A DNA stretch of 53,974 nucleotides, taken from positions 1 to 53,974 of the forward strand of contig NZ_JAFCJM010000045.1 of the NCBI RefSeq assembly GCF_018130955.1, written 5' to 3'. Position numbers and translations under genes: made by a program. Below, piece by piece: positions 48,050 through 53,974 of the stretch. How positions within the stretch are numbered: position 1 is the first letter of the stretch; every line of letters begins with the position of its first letter. The DNA comes from Bradyrhizobium liaoningense. Its GTDB lineage: Bacteria > Pseudomonadota > Alphaproteobacteria > Rhizobiales > Xanthobacteraceae. Below the pieces are notes generated by a model that was not told the origin of the DNA, did not search any database, and saw only the letters and a list, made by a program, of their open reading frames with translations.

Positions 48050-49921
48050 TTATCCGCGCCCGGGCAATCCATGTCGCATAGGCCATCCGTCCAGACGAAC
48101 GAGTCCGGCGAGTCGATAGGCTCTGGATAGTGAGCCAAATTGGTGAATCACCGTTGCCGCCGACGGCAAGTTCTCATCATCATCGATAAGGGAAATTGAG
48201 ACCTTGCCCTCTCGCTTGGCAAGTCGCCTTAAGCCACGCAAGATATCCTCCGAACGATAGCGCAACGGGGAAGGCTGTTCCGTATCCCGTCGCCGACGCC
48301 TGATCAGCGTACCTGCTTTTCTTCGCTTACAGGCCGCTAGCGTGATCTCCGAACGGCTACGGGGCGGAAGCCTAGCCAACTCTCTAGCCTTGGTAAGGGA
48401 CCCGAAGCGTTTGGCATAGTAGTGGGTCGTGGGCGTTGCCCCGTTCTGATTGAGCAGGTTGGCCGACATATAGCCGTGCTGCTTTTCGAGCTGCCGTAGG
48501 GCCCGAAGAAGCTTCGCATCTGTCCAGCGGACTCCTCTGTAGTATTCATCAGAACCAGCTGCCTTGCGGCGTTGCCAGACGCGCTGCTGTTTCTCACCAT
48601 GAGTGAGGACGGGCAACCCCGCTTCGCTCATGGCTTTCGGGAGGGACCCGAGGTGACGACGGACGTAATTGTTTGAAGGCAAGTAGCTGCACTTCGTGAT
48701 AAGCCGGTTTGTGATGTACCCATTCGCTGCATATAGCTTTCGCAATCCGGCCAAAATCGCTCTTTTGCTCCAGTGCTTCCCGTTATTGCCGAACGGAGAC
48801 ACTGGAGGCGGCCTATAGCCAACCTCCTCGTACGCTGCGTGGAGCGAACCGAAGTGATTGGCGACAGTTTCAGCCGAAGGGGCGTCCTTCGCATTTTCAA
48901 TCAGCTTCTGGTTAAGGTAACCCGCCCGCTTCAGCAGTTGCTGCAAAGAGGCTTTAATCGTGTGCTTGTCCCAGGACCGGCAGCGGTGGAGACGATTCTG
49001 TGCCTTCATGAACTGTGCAACCGGCACGACCGGCGCGAATGCAGCGAATCTTGTCCATTCCGACTCCGGATTTTTCAATACGGGGCCTTGCAACCTGTGA
49101 ATTGTGCGATTGTAGGTCATTCGGCCGATGCAAAGTTCGCTCGACAGGATGCTATGGATGGTTGCCGCACTTAACGGGCTGTTCTGATATCCCTTCACGC
49201 CTTCGTCGGACAGACGCTGGGCAATCTTCACAATCGAAAGTTGGCTACGTACGTACAATCGGAAAATTCGCCGTATTACGGCGAGTTCTTCAGGCGGACC
49301 GGGCACGACAATGACCTTGTCATTGTCCAGTGCTTTTCTGTCGCCATCTTTCAAAAGCAGCTTGGGATTGCGCGCAGGGTCGACTAGAACCCGTCGAAAT
49401 CCATAGAGCACTTTAGCACCTTGGCGAAAGCCCATCTCCGCCTGTTGTCGTTTAGCGCGTGCCAACTTGACAGACAGTTCGCGGCTATATTCGCCCGCCA
49501 TCACGCGCTTCAGATGCTTGACGATGGTCGTAATGGGAGCGACGTCATCGCCAAACGGCTCGCCGCAGTAAACGACGCGAATCCCTGCTTGTCGGCACAA
49601 GAACTCGTAGTGTGCGGCTTGGTCTGGGTTTTGAAAGCGCCCCCATCGGCTCACATCGAGAACCAAGATGGCATCGAACGCTCGCTTTGCGGCAAGCGCA
49701 TCGCTTAGGAGTTGCTGGAGTGCGTCCCTTCCTTTGAGCGAAAGTCCGCTCTTTCCCGCATCAATGTAGGAGGCAACGACCTCATAGCCGTGTTGCTCAG
49801 CATATTCCCTGATCGCATTCTGTTGGTTTTCGGTGGAATATCGCTGATTCTCCGACGACATGCGCAGGTATTGCGCAGCGCGTATGGGGCTATCGACGTT
49901 CGATGCGAGATTGTAGGACAT
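48050..49921 (-). CDS. Large serine recombinase with four C-terminal repeat modules
   Basis: 623 aa from ATG 49921, behind GGAGGG. The N-terminal resolvase domain has the nucleophile Ser22 in YLRMSSEN and the Arg cluster LDVSRWGRF (88-96). A recombinase domain follows (~170-315: GFRQGAKVLYGFRRV, IFRLYVRSQLSIVKIAQRL). Instead of the usual zinc ribbon and coiled coil, the C-terminus has four ~54-residue repeats at about 316-369, 383-436, 466-518 and 555-607. Each ends like HFGSLHAAYEEVGY, HLGSLPKAMSEAGL, RFGSLTKARELARL or QFGSLSRAYRLAGL. They resemble homing-endonuclease-associated (HNH_repeat) DNA-binding modules. It would integrate or excise DNA at specific att sites; the decamer array upstream is a candidate. 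Confidence 0.9.
   Translation of the reverse strand: MSYNLASNVDSPIRAAQYLRMSSENQRYSTENQQNAIREYAEQHGYEVVASYIDAGKSGLSLKGRDALQQLLSDALAAKRAFDAILVLDVSRWGRFQNPDQAAHYEFLCRQAGIRVVYCGEPFGDDVAPITTIVKHLKRVMAGEYSRELSVKLARAKRQQAEMGFRQGAKVLYGFRRVLVDPARNPKLLLKDGDRKALDNDKVIVVPGPPEELAVIRRIFRLYVRSQLSIVKIAQRLSDEGVKGYQNSPLSAATIHSILSSELCIGRMTYNRTIHRLQGPVLKNPESEWTRFAAFAPVVPVAQFMKAQNRLHRCRSWDKHTIKASLQQLLKRAGYLNQKLIENAKDAPSAETVANHFGSLHAAYEEVGYRPPPVSPFGNNGKHWSKRAILAGLRKLYAANGYITNRLITKCSYLPSNNYVRRHLGSLPKAMSEAGLPVLTHGEKQQRVWQRRKAAGSDEYYRGVRWTDAKLLRALRQLEKQHGYMSANLLNQNGATPTTHYYAKRFGSLTKARELARLPPRSRSEITLAACKRRKAGTLIRRRRRDTEQPSPLRYRSEDILRGLRRLAKREGKVSISLIDDDENLPSAATVIHQFGSLSRAYRLAGLVRLDGWPMRHGLPGRG
48101..48976 (-). repeat. 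Coding region for four repeated DNA-binding modules
   Basis: Four diverged protein repeats (consensus: W/Y..., LL..LR.L, GY, P...., FGSL..A...AGL) within the serine recombinase. They are diverged at DNA level, so this is an old duplication. Confidence 0.8.
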
Positions 49922-50410
49922 CGACCCTCCGCCCTTCGGTGTTGCCGTGTTGCCGTCGTGTTGCCGTGCCGAATCAACAGCCAAGCGATTGACGTCACTG
50001 GCGAAAAGACGAAATGTTGCCGTGTTGTCGTTTTTTCTCAGGTTAGCTGACGGTGGCGTTTATCTTCCACGCGATCCAGTGAGTAGCGTGGCAGCATGGC
50101 TACTGCCTCAGCCCTTATCGACTTTAGTTTTTGGACAGCAACACGGCAACAAATGGAAGAAAACAATTATAGATCAATAACCTTCGTGTTGCAGAGCGCA
50201 GCAACAAGACGACAACACCAGCCGAAAACGACAACACTTGGTCTCGTACTCGCTCGCAACGCCGCCGGAAAAGCGCGATGGATTAGACGACGCCCCAGAA
50301 ATTAATTCGATTTAGCTTCGCGGGTCCCTGCGGCGCACTGCGGAACGCGGGCAATACGGAGGCGCGAGCCACCCCCAGCTGGAAAATAATTTGGAACGGC
50401 TTAGGGTATC
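49922..50410. other. 489-bp gap with a decamer array
   Basis: No gene is supported. It holds the recombinase promoter side and the repeated GTGTTGYCGT decamers (49939-50237). The region is AT-richer than the chromosome. Confidence 0.6.
49939..50237. repeat. GTGTTGYCGT decamer array in both orientations
   Basis: Plus-strand copies: GTGTTGCCGT at 49939, 49947 and 49958, ATGTTGCCGT at 50014, GTGTTGTCGT at 50022. Minus-strand copies: two overlapping near-matches in 50136-50152, exact GTGTTGTCGT at 50209-50218 and 50228-50237. Neighbouring copies often overlap by two bases, giving an 8-bp period. They lie directly upstream of the serine recombinase gene, so they may be its binding sites or part of an att site. 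Confidence 0.75.
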
Positions 50411-50977
50411 TCAGAGACCGGCCAACTTCTTGATAGTCACCTCATCGAGACGCCTCTTTCGCAGAAGCGCTGATGCCACGCGGGTCACGGCTTCTAGGTT
50501 AAGCCTCCTACCGAGCTTTTGCGCGGCCATCATGAATTCTAAATCCATCTCAACGGGCCAATGTCCATCTAGACTGTAGTCAGCGCCGAAATACGACACT
50601 CGATCAATAGCCGCATTCCGCGCCGATTCGTCCAACATCTCTTTCTCTGTCGGGCGCCGGTCATCTTCCCAAAGGAGGCGGGAATCCTCCCAAAGTCGCC
50701 GTTCAACAGCGAAGCCACCGAGCGCAATGATTGGTCGTTGCTCGTCATTTCGTAGGCACCGTGTTCGCGCATGGGGAGGAGGGTCGTCTAAGTAAAGCTC
50801 CATCCCAACGACTCGCGCGCCAACCATGAGCGCAGTAATGGCGTGACCAGCTTCGTGCAGGCAGACCAGCTCTGGGCTTCTGTACTTAATAACGGCGGAA
50901 GGGGCGATTGAACGTCCGACAAAAATGACGAAAAATCGGTTGGCAAGTAGACCAATCAGGTTGTGCCAACGCTGCAT
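50411..50977 (-). CDS. M41-like zinc metallopeptidase
   Basis: 188 aa. A hydrophobic N-terminal stretch (LIGLLANRFFVIFVG) could be a membrane anchor. It is followed by HEAGH (41-45, in VCLHEAGHAITALMVGARV), the FtsH/M41-type zinc motif. Further M41-like text is ALGGFAVERRLWED, with an acidic stretch (GHWPVEMDLEFMM) where the third ligand could lie. There is no AAA+ domain; the partner ATPase may be the adjacent NTPase gene, whose stop is 40 bases upstream. It probably cuts a protein target on activation. The start codon has a weak ribosome binding site. Confidence 0.75.
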   Translation of the reverse strand: MQRWHNLIGLLANRFFVIFVGRSIAPSAVIKYRSPELVCLHEAGHAITALMVGARVVGMELYLDDPPPHARTRCLRNDEQRPIIALGGFAVERRLWEDSRLLWEDDRRPTEKEMLDESARNAAIDRVSYFGADYSLDGHWPVEMDLEFMMAAQKLGRRLNLEAVTRVASALLRKRRLDEVTIKKLAGL

Positions 50978-51016
50978 AGCAAGGGGTGGTCCATGGACTA
51001 ATACGGCACGAGCGCG

Positions 51017-53500
51017 TTAGCGGCTGTCGTTTCTTGTTTGGCGCCGTCGCGGCTGCAGCGATGCTTCAACAGACAAGAACGTCCTATTCTGAAATTCAAT
51101 GTGGCCGGGGAAATTGTAGTAGCTAACGTGTATGTTGGCAGAAAACCAAGTTTGCAATAGGTAGTCGCGGAATGCGACGGCTTTCCTGAAGCGGTCCTTA
51201 ATGTCGAAGGATGCTGCCAAATCGCAGACGACACCGCGCGCCTCTTCATCAAAGATTGGTGTGTCCGTGGACGTCGCATCAAGGAATGCAAATGAGCCGG
51301 TCCAAAAGCGAACGTGATAAATTCCGACTGAAGTAACTCGGAAAGGAAAGTCCTCTACGGGGTCAGACTCAGGCACGCTGACCTCGCGAAAATGGGCGTG
51401 GGGTGTTTCGATTAACTTTTTGGAGGCGAGTCGCCTCAACGCAGCTCCCGTTTGTTCGGTGTTGAAGCCGTGGAGTGCCATTTCTTGAATGATGGCCAAG
51501 CCGCTCATAAAGCCATCGTTGCTTCTGACGCCTGCGCCAGAACTCAGAAACGAAACAATTAGCGACGCGAGAAAGTGCTCGCGCGGATCGGCCGCGCTAA
51601 CGTCGAAAATGTTGCATGCGACAGTCGAGGATAGCGGGTTGAAATATGCATAGTCTCCAAGCAGGGCGTGCTTAGTGAATTCGTGTAGAGGTACTTTGTA
51701 GTTGCCGGTTTCGTCCTCAATGTTCACGATCTTCTCAGAATCGACGTTGGGACTTCCGCAAAATCCTGCAACAAGTTCGACAACAGCGCGCGCGTTGCCG
51801 CCGGTGATGTTATCTAGAAATTGCTTGATCTCGTCGTTCGCGCGTATGGCCCGCAGCGTGGCCTGCAAGAAGAGCACGATGTTCTTCAAATGCAATCGAA
51901 TGCCTTCAAGTGCGGCCGGAGCTACTTGTCCTTCCGCTACACGCACCGCAAACGCTATTCTGCGGGTCATTACTTCATCGGCCGGCGGTGGCGATATCGT
52001 TAGCAAGCGATTCTGATAGCCAGAAAGAGCGCCGCTGGTTTTTGAGACATAGAAAGTGCTGGGGCGCAGAGCGACGAAAACGAGTAGGTTTCTAGTGGCA
52101 GCTAGCTCTTGAGCAATAAGGAAGGCTTGCTGCTGGGCGTCGAACTCCCGTTGGTCAGCGTTGTCAATAACGAGGATAATCTGCCTATTCCTGCCATGTG
52201 CCAAGTGACCAAGCGCGGCGTGCAGATGACTATCACGCACGGCAAGTCGTTCCTTCAAGAATTCAATCTTATCCTTTTGATAGGCGATGTCGTCCACGCC
52301 TCTCATCGCGCCTCTGACGCTCTTGTCGAAAGCTTCAAGATCGGCGTGATAGATGGCTCTTGCGAAATCCATCGAGTCGATATCGACCGAGTATTCTTGC
52401 TTCAGCACGCGACCTATTTCGTCGATAACAAATCCCTTGATGTCGTTTCTAAGGTTGGCTTTCACGCCGAGATTGATATGAATGAAGTAAGCGTTCGCCC
52501 GCTCTGATGCATCGAGGTTCTCAAATAGATTCTCGAAGAACGAACTCTTGCCGACACCGACATCGCCCACGACTACGATTGGTCGTGCGCTGATAGACGC
52601 GATCAAGGCGGGGTCATTGACTTGAAAATTTCCTTCCGCATCCAGTGATGCCGCGCTTTGAAAGCTGGTGGGCGTCCCGTCGCCATCCGCGACGCGCGCG
52701 TAACGGGCTGCGATTAGCTTCTTGCTGAGCAGTAGGTGCTTGTTGTTTGCGTCAATCGGCACATAGCACTCACGATAGAACGCGGGCTTTACAGCGGGAT
52801 TCTCTTCAATGTCTTCCAACAACGTCGCAGCTAAAAGACGTAGGTTCTCCTTGAACGCGTTCCGATATCGATACTTTGTGGGTTCTGGAATGACGAACGC
52901 GGCCTTGGGCGGAATTCGTGGGTTGCGCAACTGTGAGAAGTCACGGTAGACGCGATTTTCAAAGATGCCCTCAGGCGATAGGAAATTCCACAGAACTGGA
53001 AAGTTTCTGAGATAGGAGTCATAACCGTCAAATACGAAGCATTCGCCGTCAAATGGGGACTGCCCCTGTACCAGCGCTTGGAAGATGACGAGTTGCGGTC
53101 CATTGCAAACGATCGCAATCGGAGCTCCCTTTATCGCGCAGTAGGGAATCACTTGCTCGACGGCGCTACGGAAATTCTTGCAAGACTTGACGATTGGCTC
53201 GATCTTGCGTGCCGCATCTGGTTTGCTTGTCGGTGGAAGATTGAATGCGACGCTCTCGCGCTTGGCTTCCAGTGCAGCCTTAACAGGCCGTCCCAATAAG
53301 TAGTCCGACTTTCCGCCCAATTCGTCGGTGTGTTCGACCTCAATGTATGGACGTTCCCAGCCTAAGACCTCCGTCAAGAGTCGGTCGATAAACTGGAAGC
53401 GATTTTGAGCCTCATTCCAATGGGGGCTGTCGGGAGGAAACGAGTCCAGGATCGCGCGCAGCCGCTTCTCGCCTTCGGAGAGGTCAAATGGAGCTTGCAT
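51017..53500 (-). CDS. PD-(D/E)XK nuclease fused to a P-loop NTPase, defence candidate
   Basis: 827 aa. Residues about 30-180 resemble a type I restriction HSDR_N-like nuclease: Asp66 in GGKSDYLLG and Glu78-Ala-Lys80 in AALEAKRES fit the D...ExK site. Residues about 295-600 form a P-loop NTPase: Walker A GDVGVGKSSFFEN (312-324) and Walker B IILVIDNADQREFD (441-454), with a polar LRPSTF after it. The last ~200 residues are helical and may sense a target. This architecture (nuclease, NTPase, sensor) matches STAND/KAP-like anti-phage proteins, but I cannot assign a named system. It is the first gene of a minus-strand pair with the metallopeptidase. Confidence 0.78.
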   Translation of the reverse strand: MQAPFDLSEGEKRLRAILDSFPPDSPHWNEAQNRFQFIDRLLTEVLGWERPYIEVEHTDELGGKSDYLLGRPVKAALEAKRESVAFNLPPTSKPDAARKIEPIVKSCKNFRSAVEQVIPYCAIKGAPIAIVCNGPQLVIFQALVQGQSPFDGECFVFDGYDSYLRNFPVLWNFLSPEGIFENRVYRDFSQLRNPRIPPKAAFVIPEPTKYRYRNAFKENLRLLAATLLEDIEENPAVKPAFYRECYVPIDANNKHLLLSKKLIAARYARVADGDGTPTSFQSAASLDAEGNFQVNDPALIASISARPIVVVGDVGVGKSSFFENLFENLDASERANAYFIHINLGVKANLRNDIKGFVIDEIGRVLKQEYSVDIDSMDFARAIYHADLEAFDKSVRGAMRGVDDIAYQKDKIEFLKERLAVRDSHLHAALGHLAHGRNRQIILVIDNADQREFDAQQQAFLIAQELAATRNLLVFVALRPSTFYVSKTSGALSGYQNRLLTISPPPADEVMTRRIAFAVRVAEGQVAPAALEGIRLHLKNIVLFLQATLRAIRANDEIKQFLDNITGGNARAVVELVAGFCGSPNVDSEKIVNIEDETGNYKVPLHEFTKHALLGDYAYFNPLSSTVACNIFDVSAADPREHFLASLIVSFLSSGAGVRSNDGFMSGLAIIQEMALHGFNTEQTGAALRRLASKKLIETPHAHFREVSVPESDPVEDFPFRVTSVGIYHVRFWTGSFAFLDATSTDTPIFDEEARGVVCDLAASFDIKDRFRKAVAFRDYLLQTWFSANIHVSYYNFPGHIEFQNRTFLSVEASLQPRRRQTRNDSR

Positions 53501-53570
53501 AGCTGCCTCATGTCACGAATGGACTCGTTTGCTTACATGCGCGGCGCCGATTCTGGCAGGGATAGGAGCC

Positions 53571-53591
53571 GACTTGTTCACGGCTTCATTC
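53571..53591 (+). repeat. Degenerate second copy of the LexA-type segment
   Basis: GACTTGTTCACGGCTTCATTC resembles GACTTGTTCGCGGTTTGTTC at 53644. Only the first GTTC half is kept, so LexA binding is doubtful. Confidence 0.3.
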
Positions 53592-53648
53592 TGGTTGTGA
53601 GCTGGCGCCGGTATTCCCTAGCGCACGTTAGGGACTGGCCCTTGACTT

Positions 53649-53663
53649 GTTCGCGGTTTGTTC
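53649..53663 (+). promoter_or_regulatory. LexA (SOS) box GTTC-N7-GTTC
   Basis: Exact alphaproteobacterial LexA box (GTTC 53649-53652, seven bases, GTTC 53660-53663). It lies just after a TTGACT -35-like element (53642-53647) and ~38 bases before the small gene. It is also ~149 bases upstream of the divergent NTPase gene. Confidence 0.7.
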
Positions 53664-53700
53664 GCATCGTGTTGTTGGTGACTAATTGAGTTTCTCCGTC

Positions 53701-53919
53701 ATGGCTGAGTCCTCTACGGCCGCCTCAACGCCCGAGTCGGACAGACTTGACGTGGCTGTTGATCAGGCCATCGCCGCTTGCGGAGGTGATTTGCGCGCCA
53801 CCATCCGCGCGCTCATTCTGGCGAATGAGTTCTTGGAAAAGGAAATGGAGATGCAGGTATCTCGCGGCTTCGTGCGCGGGGTGAAGCACGGGCGGTTTGA
53901 CCTTGCCCCACGGGCTTAA
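53701..53919 (+). CDS. Small conserved protein, likely SOS-controlled
   Basis: 72 aa from ATG 53701. It contains DRLDVAVDQAIAACGGDLRA and TIRALILANEFLEKEMEMQV, then a basic RGFVRGVKHGRF end. I recognise it as a common small protein of rhizobial genomes with unknown function; this is from memory. The exact LexA box upstream suggests DNA-damage induction. It begins the sequence right of the element and may be chromosomal. Its two likely helices give no clue to activity. Confidence 0.65.
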   Translation: MAESSTAASTPESDRLDVAVDQAIAACGGDLRATIRALILANEFLEKEMEMQVSRGFVRGVKHGRFDLAPRA

Positions 53920-53974
53920 TCCAGTTTGAAGTTCGTTCTGGCCCACGACAAGGACCAGAGCATGAAGCGCAGTC

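Larger units (their letters stand above)
40391..53500. mobile_element. Probable phage-satellite-like integrated element with recombinase and defence cargo
   Basis: The gene content is integrase, capsid protein, HTH protein, primase-helicase, large serine recombinase, and a nuclease-NTPase with a metallopeptidase. Ends are approximate: the left end is set by the integrase arm-type repeats, the right end by the last cargo gene start. I could not identify a direct att repeat. It may be one element or a satellite (40391-48022) abutting a serine-recombinase island (48050-53500). Confidence 0.65.

Noticed and set aside
48022..48050. Border between two elements at the convergent primase and recombinase stops
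   Set aside because: No repeat or composition break is visible in the 27-bp gap, so the border cannot be placed here from sequence alone.

Overview
The window looks like a Bradyrhizobium-type alphaproteobacterial chromosome (order Hyphomicrobiales). It is GC-rich and carries a Caulobacter-style cpa/tad pilus locus, an urt urea transporter fused to a urease cluster, and the phyR-nepR-ecfG general stress switch found in this class. It also holds dispersed palindromic repeats I associate with Bradyrhizobium and Rhodopseudomonas. This assignment is inference from gene content, not from a database search. No rRNA, tRNA or CRISPR array was found.

Layout. 1-6350: an ABC-type substrate-binding protein, a secreted PhoD-like phosphatase with RTX repeats (minus strand), a small membrane protein and a metallophosphoesterase. 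6541-19482: the Flp/Tad pilus locus. A TadD-like lipoprotein faces tadC-tadB-cpaF-cpaE-cpaD-cpaC-cpaB-cpaA and the Flp pilin (minus strand). Beyond a sterol desaturase-like gene follow a stand-alone secretin N-domain protein and two TadE-like pseudopilins (plus strand). 19559-21859: an RNA-handling group on the minus strand (cold-shock protein, IF-1 paralogue, RhlE helicase). 22287-34979: a sigma-54 type promoter, then urtABCDE, ureD, ureA, ureB, ureC, ureE, ureF and ureG. This run is interrupted by a DUF559 gene bracketed by inverted repeats, an HD-domain hydrolase and an ABM-type monooxygenase. Urea would be imported by UrtA-E and hydrolysed by UreABC, with UreDEFG loading nickel. 35252-38782: a CHASE/HWE sensor kinase, ecfG, nepR and phyR, with back-to-back EcfG-type -35 boxes between nepR and phyR. 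38935-40181: two small housekeeping or unknown genes.

40390 to about 53500 is a probable mobile region. It starts with a P4-type tyrosine integrase preceded by 10-bp-phased AGTCC repeats. It continues with a lambda gpE-like major capsid protein, small unknown genes with overlapping stop/start codons, an HTH protein and a P4/D5-type primase-helicase. No terminase, portal or tail gene is visible, so it reads like a capsid-encoding phage satellite. On the opposite strand lies a large serine recombinase whose C-terminus is built of four repeats of the homing-endonuclease-associated type. Its 5' side carries an array of GTGTTGYCGT decamers in both orientations. Behind that sits a two-gene unit on the minus strand: a PD-(D/E)XK nuclease-P-loop NTPase fusion and an M41-like HEAGH metallopeptidase. 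This is a candidate, unnamed anti-phage defence pair. The window ends with a LexA-type box (GTTC-N7-GTTC) before a small conserved gene.

The most promising novel material is the satellite-like region with its recombinase and nuclease-NTPase/peptidase pair, followed by the DUF559 gene framed by inverted repeats inside the urease operon.
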